Origin: Rudanella paleaurantiibacter
GTDB taxonomy: Bacteria; Bacteroidota; Bacteroidia; Cytophagales; Spirosomataceae
Assembly (NCBI RefSeq): GCF_009184635.1
Contig: NZ_WELI01000002.1
Coordinates: forward strand, 248,001 to 312,000
Direction: 5' to 3'
Length of the DNA: 64,000 nt
In this document: positions 17,361 through 26,361 of the stretch, one piece after another
Layout: each line of letters begins with the position of its first letter
Numbering within the stretch: position 1 is the stretch's first letter
The notes under the pieces: generated by a model
What the model was told of the DNA's origin: nothing
The model's input: only the letters and a program-made list of their open reading frames with translations
Databases searched by the model: none
Made by a program: the position numbers and the translations under genes

Positions 17361-17927
17361 TTACTGTTCACCGTTCCAGTCCCACACTACCACAACCCAC
17401 TCTTCGGCAGCGGCTGGCTCATGGAACGAATGCACAGCCCGAAATCCAACTCGCTCATGAGCCCGTAGCGAACGCGTGTTTCGCGCCGATATATCGGTGA
17501 TAAACAACCGAAACCGGTCGCTGTAAACGGCCCGGTGTTTCTGGTACATACGGTCGAACAGACCCTGCCCCCGGTAGTCTTTATCAACACAAACCTGACC
17601 AACCAGATAGTAAGGGTACGTACTCAGCATTCGTCCCTCGTAAGGCACCGCATCGAGCAACGCAAACAGACTTTCCAACTCCGGCACGAAGGCCCGCGCA
17701 CCGGGCATGGCCGTAATGGCATACCCTACCACCCGGTCACCATCTTTAGCAATGACGCTGGGGCCTAACTCATGCATTTGCTGCATCTGGCCGAGGGTAT
17801 ATTGAAGCGTGACAAAGCCCTGTTGCTGCTGTATTTCGAGTGGCAGGTTACGCGATAAATTCTCGGCCTGCAAGGCTAAAATACCCGCCAGATCGGCCTC
17901 CGTGCGAGCAGTGTCTATTTGTACCAT
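17361..17927 (-). CDS. GNAT-family N-acetyltransferase
   Basis: 188 aa. The acetyl-CoA-binding motif A is in VGQVCVDKDYRGQGLFDRMYQ (Q/RxxGxG/A pattern: RGQGLF), followed by the motif-B-like LFITDISARNTRSLRAHERVGF, which is typical of the fold. Substrate unknown; GNAT proteins acetylate amines of small molecules or proteins. ATG 17927 (MVQIDTARTEADL) is preferred over the open extension to 18023, which runs through AT-rich upstream DNA. Confidence 0.88.
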   Translation of the reverse strand: MVQIDTARTEADLAGILALQAENLSRNLPLEIQQQQGFVTLQYTLGQMQQMHELGPSVIAKDGDRVVGYAITAMPGARAFVPELESLFALLDAVPYEGRMLSTYPYYLVGQVCVDKDYRGQGLFDRMYQKHRAVYSDRFRLFITDISARNTRSLRAHERVGFRAVHSFHEPAAAEEWVVVVWDWNGEQ

Positions 17928-18098
17928 TTTATTACTTTTTAATCTATACGTATACGTATCAAAACAGGCCAATAACCGTCCTAAACAGGCCAAAAACGGG
18001 CTTTTCAGGTAGGGTTGACCCACTGCAAATATCTTCGGAAATCATTTGGTAAACCGAATAAAAAAACGTAATTTTATAAGCTTAATCAAATACAACAA

Positions 18099-19184
18099 AT
18101 GGCTAAAACAGACATGGCGCAAGCCACAGCCAGTGCGACAGAGAACAAGCTGAAAGCACTGCAAACAACCATCGAGAAGCTTGACAAAGCCTTTGGCAAA
18201 GGAACGGTAATGCGGCTGAGCGAAAGCAAGGTTGTGGATGTTCCGGTTATCTCGACAGGTTCGCTGGGTCTTGATCTGGCGCTCGGAATTGGCGGTATGC
18301 CGCGCGGGCGTGTCGTTGAAATTTACGGCCCTGAATCATCGGGTAAAACCACGCTGACGATGCACTGCATCGCTGAGGCTCAGAAAAACGGTGGCCTTGC
18401 TGCCTTTATTGATGCCGAACACGCTTTCGACCGCGTGTACGCCGAGAAGCTGGGTATCGACACTAAAAACCTCCTGATTGCTCAGCCCGACAATGGCGAG
18501 CAAGCTCTCGAAATTGCCGAGCACCTCATCAGTTCGGGTGCTATTGATATTCTCGTGATCGACTCGGTTGCGGCCCTCGTTCCCAAGGCTGAAATTGAAG
18601 GCGAAATGGGCGAGAGCAAGATGGGTCTTCAGGCCCGTTTGATGTCACAAGCCCTGCGGAAACTGACGGGCGTGATCAACAAAACGGGATGCTGCTGCAT
18701 CTTTATCAACCAGCTGCGCGAAAAAATCGGGGTGATGTTTGGTAACCCAGAAACCACAACCGGTGGTAACGCCCTTAAATTCTACGCATCGGTTCGTCTG
18801 GATATCCGCCGGATTGGTCAGATCAAAGAAGGTGCCGACAATGTAGTGGGCAACCGGGCGAAGGTGAAGGTGGTGAAAAACAAACTCGCTGCGCCCTTCA
18901 AAGTAGTTGAGTTCGACATTATGTACGGACAGGGTATCTCGAAGGTTGGCGAAGTTCTCGACCTGGCTGTAGAGATGGAAATCGTGAAGAAATCCGGCTC
19001 GTGGTTCTCGTACGATGGCAACCGCCTGGCACAAGGCCGCGACGCCGTGAAGGAACTTCTGCTCGATAACCCTGAACTGATGGGTGAAATCGAAGCGAAG
19101 ATTCGGGCTAAAATCAACGAAGACGAAAACGCCCTTCTCGATCCGATTGGTGGCGCTGAAGACGACGGCGAGGGCGACGAGTAA
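18099..19184 (+). CDS. recA: Recombinase A
   Basis: Homologous recombination and SOS co-protease. 361 aa. Walker [10 protein letters not shown] (77-85), [10 protein letters not shown], Walker [13 protein letters not shown]-binding loop [22 protein letters not shown] and [22 protein letters not shown] are all intact. The acidic C-terminal tail ([11 protein letters not shown]) is normal. The start ATG follows an AT-rich leader. I do not see a recognisable LexA box upstream. A strong hairpin terminator follows. Confidence 0.99.
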   Translation: MAKTDMAQATASATENKLKALQTTIEKLDKAFGKGTVMRLSESKVVDVPVISTGSLGLDLALGIGGMPRGRVVEIYGPESSGKTTLTMHCIAEAQKNGGLAAFIDAEHAFDRVYAEKLGIDTKNLLIAQPDNGEQALEIAEHLISSGAIDILVIDSVAALVPKAEIEGEMGESKMGLQARLMSQALRKLTGVINKTGCCCIFINQLREKIGVMFGNPETTTGGNALKFYASVRLDIRRIGQIKEGADNVVGNRAKVKVVKNKLAAPFKVVEFDIMYGQGISKVGEVLDLAVEMEIVKKSGSWFSYDGNRLAQGRDAVKELLLDNPELMGEIEAKIRAKINEDENALLDPIGGAEDDGEGDE

Positions 19185-19199
19185 GCCGAACGCCTATCA

Positions 19200-19243
19200 T
19201 AACCAAAAAGGCCGGAAACGAACGTTTCCGGCCTTTTTGGTTA
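19200..19243 (+). terminator. recA terminator
   Basis: Nearly perfect 21-bp stem with arms of the type AACCAAAAAGGCCGGAAACG, AA at the tip, and CCTTTTTGGTT at the 3' side. Confidence 0.85.
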
Positions 19244-19259
19244 TCCGAGTTAGCCTCCA

Positions 19260-19835
19260 TTAGCGATACGTACCGCCCGCCCCTCGTAGTTTCGTTACAA
19301 ACTCCCCCTGCTCAATTCGAATGCTATCGGGCGAGTGACCCGACAGTCGGCTGTCAACCACCAGAGAAAGCCTAAAACGGCCCTTTATTTCACCCTTGAG
19401 TGAATCGTACGAGACGATAGTAAGCCCGTTTCCCCAACGCCCCGGTTTATACGTGCTGCTGAAGCCAACCGACATTTTGGCGGTAAGTGTTGAGCCAACC
19501 GTATCGGTCGCACAGAACAAGTTGGCGTAGTCTGTTTTGAACCGACTGAGCGTACAGGCCCGTTTGGGGATGTTAGCGAGCGTAAACGTCAGCAACTCGT
19601 CGCCCTGGTCATTGAACTCAGTAATAAACACATCGAAAGCATGGTCGTTGCAGGGGGTTCGGCTGGTGGCCCAAATGCGCGGATTTTGCAGGGCCCGCCC
19701 ATTACGCATTCCCGATACATTCCCCCAATACTGCGCCGAATACGCCGATGGTGGCCTGGGCTTTACCTGTTTGACCAGACAGCCAGATAAAATAAAAAGG
19801 CAAACAAAAGGCAGGGCGCGCACAGAGAATTGCAT
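19260..19835 (-). CDS. Lipoprotein of unknown function
   Basis: 191 aa with a lipoprotein signal: FSVRALPFVCLFILSGC, lipobox LSGC with Cys about residue 18. The mature part contains paired cysteines (RTPCNDHAF, KRACTLSRF, NLFCATD) and a beta-rich C-terminal half (GEIKGRFRLSLVVDSRLSGH). ATG 19835 gives the signal; the frame is open to 19889 without a better start. I recognise no family. Its stop is close to, and convergent with, recA. Confidence 0.75.
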   Translation of the reverse strand: MQFSVRALPFVCLFILSGCLVKQVKPRPPSAYSAQYWGNVSGMRNGRALQNPRIWATSRTPCNDHAFDVFITEFNDQGDELLTFTLANIPKRACTLSRFKTDYANLFCATDTVGSTLTAKMSVGFSSTYKPGRWGNGLTIVSYDSLKGEIKGRFRLSLVVDSRLSGHSPDSIRIEQGEFVTKLRGAGGTYR

Positions 19836-19945
19836 GAATAATGGGTTGGCGATACGCGTATTGAGACGGCCAATCTGCCCCTGAAGCACATTTTTTTCGA
19901 TAAACGGTAGCTATAGCGTGTTCAAGCCCTGCAGTCTGGGCAAAT

Positions 19946-19984
19946 CAGAAAGCCGAAAAAATTTTAAACTTTTTCGGCTTTCTG
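19946..19984. terminator. Perfect 15-bp hairpin upstream of the lipoprotein gene
   Basis: CAGAAAGCCGAAAAA (19946-19960) and TTTTTCGGCTTTCTG (19970-19984) around a 9-nt AT loop. Symmetric A/T tracts would allow termination in either direction, although its position is on the 5' side of the minus-strand lipoprotein gene. Confidence 0.5.
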
Positions 19985-20199
19985 CAATCCATCCCCTCAC
20001 ATACCCCGTATATACCTTCAAGCCTCATTGAAACCGGTTATAAAAAACGCCCAGATCGGCGGTACGAATGTTGGGTTATTTGCTCCCTCTGCAAATCAGT
20101 TTCGGTACGTTCTCTGTGAAATATTCAGACTTTATATGACATACAATTTACCTGGCAACAGGCCGAATCAGGGGTGATACAGGCTTGTTGTTAACCAGC

Positions 20200-20231
20200 A
20201 AAAAACCCCGGCACTTTAGCCGGGGTTTTTT
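20200..20231 (-). terminator. gltA terminator
   Basis: AAAAAACCCCGGC (20200-20212), a 6-nt loop, and GCCGGGGTTTTTT (20219-20231): bidirectional type, 22 nt beyond the gltA stop on the minus strand. Confidence 0.85.
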
Positions 20232-20253
20232 CTTATTACTAAAAAGCGACTTC

Positions 20254-21540
20254 TTACCGCTCGGTGATGGGTACAAACGACCGCAGGGGCGAGCCGGTGT
20301 ACACCTGACGCGGCCGACCAATTGGGTCTTTAGTCTCCCGCATCTCTTTCCACTGAGCAATCCAGCCCGGCAAACGACCGATAGCGAACATAACCGTAAA
20401 CATATTGGTCGGGATGCCCAACGCGCGGTAGATGATACCCGAATAAAAGTCAACGTTCGGGTACAGTTTACGCTGAATGAAGTATTCGTCGTTCAGAGCG
20501 GCTTCTTCCAGACCTTTGGCAATCTCAAGAACCGGATCGTTTACGCCCAGTTTGTTCAGCACGTCGTCGGCCGCTTTTTTGATGATCTTAGCCCGTGGGT
20601 CAAAGTTTTTGTACACCCGGTGACCGAAACCGAACAGACGGAAGCCCGTTTGCTTGGCATTCTTCGCCATCTCGATATACTTGGCTACGTCACCACCATC
20701 GTTGCGGATGTCTTCGAGCATTTCGATTACTTCCTGGTTGGCACCACCGTGCAACGGCCCCCATAAGGCATTGATACCCGCCGAAATAGACGAGTACAGG
20801 TTTGCCCGCGACGAACCAACCAGACGAACCGTTGAGGTTGAGCAGTTCTGCTCGTGGTCGGCGTGCAGAATCAGCAGAACGTTCAGCGCTTCAGCGACTA
20901 CCGGGTCAACGGTGTATTCTTCAACTGGCAGCGCAAACATCATGTGCAGGAAGTTTGAGCAGTAGTCGAGCGAATTTTTAGGGTAGTTGACCGGGTGCCC
21001 CTGCGACTTTTTGTACGACCAGGTAGCAATGGTTGGCAGTTTGGCCAGCAAACGAACAATGTGCAGATCGGTCTGATCGGGCAGCTTGTCGTTGTACGAA
21101 TCGGGGTAGAAAGCACTCATAGCACTCACCAGCGACGACAGCACGCCCATAGGGTGCGCGTTGACCGGGAAGCCTTCAAAAATCTTGCGCATATCTTCGT
21201 TCACCATCGTGTGGCGACGAATCGACGCTTCAAACTTCGTTAACTGGTCCTGGGTTGGGAGTTCACCGTAGATGAGCAGGTAAGCCACTTCGAGAAAACT
21301 TGCCTTCTCCGCTAATTCTTCGATGGCATAGCCCCGGTACCGGAGAATTCCTTCTTCTCCGTCCAGGAACGTGATCCCACTTTGCGTGGCTCCTGTATTT
21401 TTATACCCTTTATCTAACGTGATGAAACCCGTTTGGTCACGGAGGTTAGAGATGTCGATTGCTTTTTCGTGCTCGCTTCCCTCCAAAGTGGGAAACTGAT
21501 ACGATTGGCCATCAACGTGTAATTCAGCGACGTTTGCCAT
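20254..21540 (-). CDS. gltA: Citrate synthase
   Basis: Condenses oxaloacetate and acetyl-CoA at the entry of the TCA cycle. 428 aa, hexameric type II length. Signature regions: GYAIEELAEKASFLEVAYLL, LLILHADHEQNCSTSTVRLVGSS (catalytic His), ALWGPLHGGANQEVIEML (second His), FRLFGFGHRVYKNFDPRA (third His) and NVDFYSGIIYRALGIP (catalytic Asp). N-terminal MANVAELHVDGQSYQFPTLEGSE is the usual beta-sheet start. Monocistronic on the minus strand with its own terminator. Confidence 0.98.
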   Translation of the reverse strand: MANVAELHVDGQSYQFPTLEGSEHEKAIDISNLRDQTGFITLDKGYKNTGATQSGITFLDGEEGILRYRGYAIEELAEKASFLEVAYLLIYGELPTQDQLTKFEASIRRHTMVNEDMRKIFEGFPVNAHPMGVLSSLVSAMSAFYPDSYNDKLPDQTDLHIVRLLAKLPTIATWSYKKSQGHPVNYPKNSLDYCSNFLHMMFALPVEEYTVDPVVAEALNVLLILHADHEQNCSTSTVRLVGSSRANLYSSISAGINALWGPLHGGANQEVIEMLEDIRNDGGDVAKYIEMAKNAKQTGFRLFGFGHRVYKNFDPRAKIIKKAADDVLNKLGVNDPVLEIAKGLEEAALNDEYFIQRKLYPNVDFYSGIIYRALGIPTNMFTVMFAIGRLPGWIAQWKEMRETKDPIGRPRQVYTGSPLRSFVPITER

Positions 21541-21742
21541 AAAATTCAGTTCGGTAAGCTATTCAGGTTTAACGGATTAATGCACTGATCAATGCGAGAG
21601 CAGACCTCTGTAGGTCATCCCACAGCTCGACCGGCGAAATTAAGGCAAAAACAAACCCGAAGGCTTTTTGTATCCGTAAAATCTCCGTTTTAGGTCTACT
21701 CTATTCTGAAGAAACACAAAAACCGGAGGCTAAGTTTACGGC

Positions 21743-22993
21743 TTATGGCGTAGTTACGAGCTTACCACCCTTCATTACCAGCTTTACCCGCCGAACGGCC
21801 CCCATTTCCTGCACGGGGTTACCAGTCACCGCCACCAGATCGGCCAGCAACCCGGCTTTCACACGGCCCCGGTCGGTAAGGCCAAACACATCCGCATTGA
21901 CCGACGTAGCCGAACGGAGTACCGCAAGGGGTGCCATGCCGTAATCGACCATCATCTCCAGCTCGCGGGCGTTATCGCCATGGGCAAACACCCCCACATC
22001 GCCCCCAAAGCAAATGGTAACGCCGACATCGAGCGCCTGCCGAAACGTGGTGCGTTTGTTACGAATTCGCTCCGGCTCAGGCTCCTGCCCTTTTCGCCAG
22101 CCCCGGTACTGACTCACGGCATCGCCAGCGGCCAGGGTGGGGCATAGCGCCACTCCGCGTTCTTTCATTAAGGCAAAAATTTCGGGTGTACCGGCATCGC
22201 CATGTTCCAGCGTGCGGCAACCAGCCAGAATAGCCCGGCGCATGCCTTCGGCCGTACCGGCGTGTGCCACCACCGCCCGGCCACTGCTCGCGGCTACTTC
22301 GACCATCAGCTTCAGCTCGTCGAGAGTGAACGTAGGGCGGGCGTCGGCCATCAGGCCCCAGCGGTAGTCGGCATAGACTTTCACCACGTCGGCCCCTTTG
22401 CCAATCTGCCGCCGAACAGCCTGTATCAACTGATCGTGTCCGTTGGCCTCTTCGGCCCCCTGCGGCACCTCAATATCGGGGCTGAAACTTTTGGGACCGT
22501 AACTGCCCGTGGCAATCAGTGCCCGCGTGGCTACCACCATGCGCGGCCCCGGAATAATACCTTTATCGATGGCCTGTTTGAGCCCCACATCGTCGTAATC
22601 GGCCCCCTCGGTACCCAGATCCCGAACCGTCGTGAAGCCAGCCAACAGGGTTTTGCGGGCGTGTACGGTGGCCCGGGCAACGCGTTCGCTGCGGGCTTCG
22701 CGCAGTACCTGATCGTCCCAGGGCGTTTCGTTGTACGGGTGCAGCAACAGATGCGAGTGTCCTTCAATCAGACCGGGCATGAGCGTCGTGCCACGCAGAT
22801 CGATCAGTTGGGCACCCTCGGCCCGGATTTCGGCCGCAGGGCCTACGGCTTCAATCCGGTCATTGCTGACCCGTACGGCCCAACCCTCGCGCATTACTTC
22901 CCCATCAAATACCCGATCGGGCCGAAGTACGACCGACTGTGCCTTCGCTACCCCAATCAGCAGCGACAACGCCAGTATCAAATAGGATTTCAA
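21743..22993 (-). CDS. Secreted imidazolonepropionase-like amidohydrolase
   Basis: 416 aa. Signal peptide 1-19 (SYLILALSLLIGVAKAQ). Typical composite amidohydrolase: small N-terminal beta domain, then LMPGLIEGHSHLLL (HxH metal pair), DVVKVYADY (lysine position), AVVAHAGTAEGMRRAI (His), LEHGDAGTPE (His), CFGGDVGVFAHG (Asp) and a closing beta segment GLLADLVAVTGNP. The class cleaves cyclic amides, dipeptides or related bonds; the substrate is unknown. The start is TTG 22993, whose last two bases are part of the TGA stop of the upstream membrane-protein gene (TTGA overlap), indicating coupled translation. Confidence 0.86.
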   Translation of the reverse strand: MKSYLILALSLLIGVAKAQSVVLRPDRVFDGEVMREGWAVRVSNDRIEAVGPAAEIRAEGAQLIDLRGTTLMPGLIEGHSHLLLHPYNETPWDDQVLREARSERVARATVHARKTLLAGFTTVRDLGTEGADYDDVGLKQAIDKGIIPGPRMVVATRALIATGSYGPKSFSPDIEVPQGAEEANGHDQLIQAVRRQIGKGADVVKVYADYRWGLMADARPTFTLDELKLMVEVAASSGRAVVAHAGTAEGMRRAILAGCRTLEHGDAGTPEIFALMKERGVALCPTLAAGDAVSQYRGWRKGQEPEPERIRNKRTTFRQALDVGVTICFGGDVGVFAHGDNARELEMMVDYGMAPLAVLRSATSVNADVFGLTDRGRVKAGLLADLVAVTGNPVQEMGAVRRVKLVMKGGKLVTTP

Positions 22994-23403
22994 CGGATTC
23001 CGCGGTTTTGGGTGAGGGCGTCGTAAAACGTTTTCCCAAATACAAGCACGACCAGCCCCGGCAGCAACATGGCACCGGCCTTGAAGCCCGCACCTGTCAG
23101 CTTATACACACCGGTGGTAAACTGCCCCACGCTCTGCACCAGCCAGATCAGCCCGGCAATGGTCAGCATGGCCAGAATAATGATGGCGATGGGTCGCTTG
23201 AAAAACCGACGGGCTGCTCCGCCCAGCAACAGGGCAACGGCCGTCACACCGGCTACCGTACCCAACGCCCGTGGAAACGTGCTGATGTAATCGTATTCAA
23301 ACAAAAACACGCCTACCCGGCCAATGAGGTTGGGGTTGGCCAGGAGCCAGGCATCCAGCACGACCAGCACCAGAAGCAGCACGTAAAAAAAGGGATTGCG
23401 CAT
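22990..23403 (-). CDS. Four-helix membrane protein of unknown function
   Basis: 137 aa with four hydrophobic stretches: FFYVLLLVLVVLDAWLL, LGTVAGVTAVALLLGG, IAIIILAMLTIAGLIWLV and AGAMLLPGLVVLVFG. No family recognised. It lies between mreD and the amidohydrolase on the same strand and overlaps the latter by 4 nt, so it is likely the fourth gene of the mre operon. ATG 23403 is used; a TTG at 23415 is possible. Confidence 0.75.
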   Translation of the reverse strand: MRNPFFYVLLLVLVVLDAWLLANPNLIGRVGVFLFEYDYISTFPRALGTVAGVTAVALLLGGAARRFFKRPIAIIILAMLTIAGLIWLVQSVGQFTTGVYKLTGAGFKAGAMLLPGLVVLVFGKTFYDALTQNRGIR

Positions 23404-23444
23404 GGAGTTTAGCAACGTCGGACACCACCCGACCGTTGAGGGTT

Positions 23445-23951
23445 TTAGTTTCGGGTAAAGAACTGAATCAACACAATACTAACCGACGTGAGTACGGCGC
23501 TGGCTGCCGTACGGATAAGCGTCGGGATGATGAGCGTCAGGCTACTGGCTTCGATGAAAAACAAAGCCGCGTGATGAATGAAGGCCATAGTGAGCACATA
23601 CCGGAAAAACGTGCCCGTGCCTAACTCTCCCAAACTGAGGCCCAATCGAAACTCCTGCCCCGGCTGATCAATCTGCACCCGCGTCACCAACGGCCGAAAA
23701 TAGGCCATCAACACAGTGGCAGCCGCGTGCATACCGAGCGTATTGTAAAACGTGTCGATGATGATACCGGTACCAAACGCAATGAGCAGACAAGCGGTCA
23801 TGCTCAGCTCGTAGGGCAACAGCACAATGGCGGCAATGTAGACAAAACAAAACGCATAGTCGAACAGAACGAGGTTGCGCACAATCAGAATCTGTAGCAC
23901 TACGTACAGCACAAACAGAAACGTATAATTCAGGATCTCGCGAATGGTCAT
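23445..23951 (-). CDS. mreD: Rod shape-determining protein MreD
   Basis: 168-aa inner-membrane component of the elongasome. Hydrophobic throughout with about five segments: YTFLFVLYVVLQILIVRNLVLF, CFVYIAAIVLLPYE, ACLLIAFGTGIIIDTFYNTLGMHAAATVLMAYFRP, YVLTMAFIHHAALFFIE and a C-terminal ILTSVSIVLIQFF-like helix. Identification rests on this profile plus its place directly after mreC. ATG 23951 (MTIREILNY). Confidence 0.93.
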   Translation of the reverse strand: MTIREILNYTFLFVLYVVLQILIVRNLVLFDYAFCFVYIAAIVLLPYELSMTACLLIAFGTGIIIDTFYNTLGMHAAATVLMAYFRPLVTRVQIDQPGQEFRLGLSLGELGTGTFFRYVLTMAFIHHAALFFIEASSLTLIIPTLIRTAASAVLTSVSIVLIQFFTRN

Positions 23952-23964
23952 TTCAGTGGGCAAT

Positions 23965-24021
23965 TAACAACGAACAGTGAACAGCAAATGATACTTAATA
24001 TCCGTTCGTTGTTCGTTGTTA
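23965..24021. repeat. Word-type inverted repeat between mreD and mreC
   Basis: TAACAACGAAC (23965-23975) pairs with GTTCGTTGTTA (24011-24021). The arms continue as GAAC/GTTC words (GTGAAC left, GTTCGTTGTTCG right). It fills most of the 71-nt gap. Confidence 0.7.
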
Positions 24022-24022
24022 C

Positions 24023-24859
24023 TTATTTCTCATTTTCAACTTGCTTTTCCAGCTGCTCCTGCTCGTTTTGAAGCCGGTTTTCTACGACATACACAAACGA
24101 CAGGTTGCTGAAGTTGGTGGCCAGATCAAGCGTAATATCGTGGAAGGTCTGGTTGGGCTGAACGCCCACGCCCCGCACCCGCCCAACCAGAATACCCGGC
24201 GGGAATGTGGAGTTAAACTCCGACGATACAACCGAGTCGCCTTTGTTGACGGGCTTGTACCGCGAAATATCCAGCAGTTTCATGCGGTGTGGGTCTACCC
24301 CATCCCATTTGGCTGACCCAATTTCGTCGGCCTTCACGAGCTTCGACGAAACCAGAAACTCAGAGTGCAGAATTGATGTCACCACCGAAAAATGGCGGTT
24401 ACAGAGTTTCACCTTCCCTACAACACCAGTCGGCGAAATAACACCCATACCCGGCCGGATTCCATCGTCGGTGCCTTTGTCGATGGTAATGTAGTTGTTG
24501 GCAAACTGCGTGGTGTTGTTGATCACCTTAGCCACCGTGTAGGTAAACCGATTGGCAAAGATCGAATCGGCCTTGTAAGCAGCCGGGGCAGCCGGGGCCC
24601 CTTGTTGCAGGCGCGTCAGCTGGGCGTGCAACTGTTCGTTTTCGAGGGCAAGGTCGGCGTTTACGCGGTGCAGTTCGGTGTACTCACGGGCCGCGTTGGA
24701 CCACGCCAACATGCGGGCGGCATACGCGTTGGAGGTGTTGAAAAAGCTCGCACTCCAGTAATTATTCGTGTTGATGATGAAGTAGAAGCACAAGACTTCG
24801 AGCAACACAAACAAGATGAAATTTCGGCTACGGAGAATAAAATATCCTAACTGCTCCAT
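24023..24859 (-). CDS. mreC: Rod shape-determining protein MreC
   Basis: 278 aa. One N-terminal membrane anchor (NFILFVLLEVLCFYFII, about 13-29), a coiled coil (EYTELHRVNADLALENEQLHAQLTRL, about 60-87), then the two-barrel periplasmic domain (NNYITIDKGTDDGIRPGMGVISPTGVVGKV). It bridges MreB inside the cell to the cell-wall synthesis enzymes outside. The acidic, Gln-rich tail (LQNEQEQLEKQVENEK) is unlike that of E. coli MreC. Confidence 0.95.
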   Translation of the reverse strand: MEQLGYFILRSRNFILFVLLEVLCFYFIINTNNYWSASFFNTSNAYAARMLAWSNAAREYTELHRVNADLALENEQLHAQLTRLQQGAPAAPAAYKADSIFANRFTYTVAKVINNTTQFANNYITIDKGTDDGIRPGMGVISPTGVVGKVKLCNRHFSVVTSILHSEFLVSSKLVKADEIGSAKWDGVDPHRMKLLDISRYKPVNKGDSVVSSEFNSTFPPGILVGRVRGVGVQPNQTFHDITLDLATNFSNLSFVYVVENRLQNEQEQLEKQVENEK

Positions 24860-24905
24860 ATGGTTCGGGCGGGTAGTCGGTCCGGTTTGGCTTTGCTATG
24901 TATGC

Positions 24906-24941
24906 AAAAATAGGTTTGAGCCGTTGCCCAAACCTATTTTT
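24906..24941. terminator. Hairpin between mreB and mreC
   Basis: AAAAATAGGTTTG (24906-24918) and CAAACCTATTTTT (24929-24941) with a 10-nt loop. Symmetric A/T tails; it may reduce read-through from mreB into mreC. Confidence 0.7.
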
Positions 24942-24950
24942 CTAATGATG

Positions 24951-25007
24951 AGTGATGAACGATGAGTAATCATGCGTCAGCAAATTCATCACTCATCGTT
25001 CATCACT
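24951..25007. repeat. Word-type inverted repeat after mreB
   Basis: A perfect 17-bp pair: AGTGATGAACGATGAGT (24951-24967) and its complement (24991-25007). The right arm includes two bases of the mreB stop codon. The words here are GATGA and GAAC, unlike the AATGAATAATG loci. Confidence 0.85.
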
Positions 25008-26031
25008 AAGAAATCAGTACCGACTTGTAGAGGTCGAGGTTTTTGATCACCTCGCCTGTTCCTTTCACCACGGCCTTGAGCGGGTCGTCGGCTACATGGA
25101 TCGGCAGTTTGGTTTTGGCCGCCAAACGCTTGTCGAGGCCATGCAGCAAGGCTCCGCCACCCGTCAGGTGAATACCGTTGGTGTAAATATCGGCCGACAG
25201 CTCCGGGGGCGACACCTCCAGGGCTTTCATCACCGCTTCTTCAATCTTCGAGATAGACTTGTCGAGCGCGTAGGCAATTTCGCTATAGGTAACCTTAATT
25301 TCTTTCGGGATACCCGTCATCAGGTCACGACCCCGGATTTCGTAATCCGACGGTGGGTTGTCGAGTTCGGGCAGTGCCGACCCCACTTCCATCTTGATTT
25401 GCTCGGCCGACCGCTCACCGATGAGCAGGTTGTGCTCCCGGCGCATATAATCGACAATATCACGGGTAAACACGTCGCCCGCAATTCGGATCGACTGTTC
25501 GCAGACGATACCCGAGAGGGCAATCACGGCGATTTCGGTGGTTCCCCCGCCGATATCCACAATCATGGTACCGTTGGGCTGCGTAATATCGATACCGATA
25601 CCAATAGCGGCCGCAATGGGCTCATGCACCATGTACACCTCTTTTGCACCGGCGTGTTCGGCGGAGTCCTTCACGGCCCGCTTCTCTACCTCTGTAATAC
25701 CCGAGGGAATGCAGATAACCATCCGGTGTGAGGGCGAAAAGAGCTTGCTCCCGGTGTCGATCATCTTGATCAATCCCCGAATCATCAATTCGGCGGCTGT
25801 AAAGTCGGCAATTACACCATCTTTCAGCGGCCGGATGGTCTTGATGTTTTCGTTGGTCTTTTCGTGCATCTGCATGGCCTTATGACCAATTGCAAGCACT
25901 TTACCACTGGCCTTATCCATTGCGATAATTGAAGGCTCATCCACCACAATCCGATCCTTGTGAATAATCAAGGTATTCGCCGTGCCCAGGTCAATCGCAA
26001 TGTCGCTGGTTAGAAAATTAAAAAGTCCCAT
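25006..26031 (-). CDS. mreB: Rod shape-determining actin homologue MreB
   Basis: 341 aa. Actin-fold phosphate loops IAIDLGTANTLI (phosphate 1), MIVDIGGGTTEIAVIALSG (phosphate 2) and LTGGGALLHGLDKRL (adenosine) are intact, plus MVHEPIAAAIGIGIDI. It forms membrane-bound filaments directing lateral wall synthesis. First gene of mreB-mreC-mreD on the minus strand, followed by a hairpin before mreC. A TACTTTTG box lies 54 nt upstream of the ATG. Confidence 0.98.
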   Translation of the reverse strand: MGLFNFLTSDIAIDLGTANTLIIHKDRIVVDEPSIIAMDKASGKVLAIGHKAMQMHEKTNENIKTIRPLKDGVIADFTAAELMIRGLIKMIDTGSKLFSPSHRMVICIPSGITEVEKRAVKDSAEHAGAKEVYMVHEPIAAAIGIGIDITQPNGTMIVDIGGGTTEIAVIALSGIVCEQSIRIAGDVFTRDIVDYMRREHNLLIGERSAEQIKMEVGSALPELDNPPSDYEIRGRDLMTGIPKEIKVTYSEIAYALDKSISKIEEAVMKALEVSPPELSADIYTNGIHLTGGGALLHGLDKRLAAKTKLPIHVADDPLKAVVKGTGEVIKNLDLYKSVLIS

Positions 26032-26084
26032 TTCAGGCGTTTTACAAAGGCGCTTTAAGTACGTTCGGTTTTCGTAAGAAAGTG

Positions 26085-26092
26085 CAAAAGTA
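26085..26092 (-). promoter_or_regulatory. mreB promoter box
   Basis: TACTTTTG on the minus strand, 53 nt before the mreB start; no clear -33 TTG at the usual distance. Confidence 0.45.
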
Positions 26093-26294
26093 TAGATAAT
26101 TCCAGAGAATTCCCGAAGCTTAGTCCAGTCAATTAATGGTTTTTAAATGAAAGCGGTAAATGGCGTTGTATGAGCCCGGTAAGTAGTCCCGGCAAGTAAT
26201 TTAAATTAAGTATTAAACCGGTCTGCACAATATTTCGTCAACGGGCAGTTGCCAAAAACAGAGAGGGATGTCCAATTCTGGCGGGCAACAAAAA

Positions 26295-26327
26295 ACTCCC
26301 GGCTGTGCCCTGTGCACAGCCGGGAGT
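26295..26327 (-). terminator. Terminator after the toxin-antitoxin pair
   Basis: ACTCCCGGCTGTGC (26295-26308), 5-nt loop, and the exact complement (26314-26327). Read on the minus strand it ends in a T run (26291-26295), so it insulates mreB from the toxin gene. Confidence 0.85.
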
Positions 26328-26361
26328 CGGTTCTTGATATAATCCTTAAAAACGGATTTTA

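Larger units (their letters stand above)
19836..20253. other. Intergenic region with two hairpins
   Basis: No gene seen. It holds a 15-bp perfect hairpin at 19946-19984 and the gltA terminator at 20200-20231; the rest is unremarkable. Confidence 0.6.
26032..26361. other. Intergenic region between mreB and the toxin-antitoxin pair
   Basis: Holds the mreB promoter box (26085-26092) and the terminator of the upstream toxin gene (26295-26327). No gene is visible in the remainder. Confidence 0.6.
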
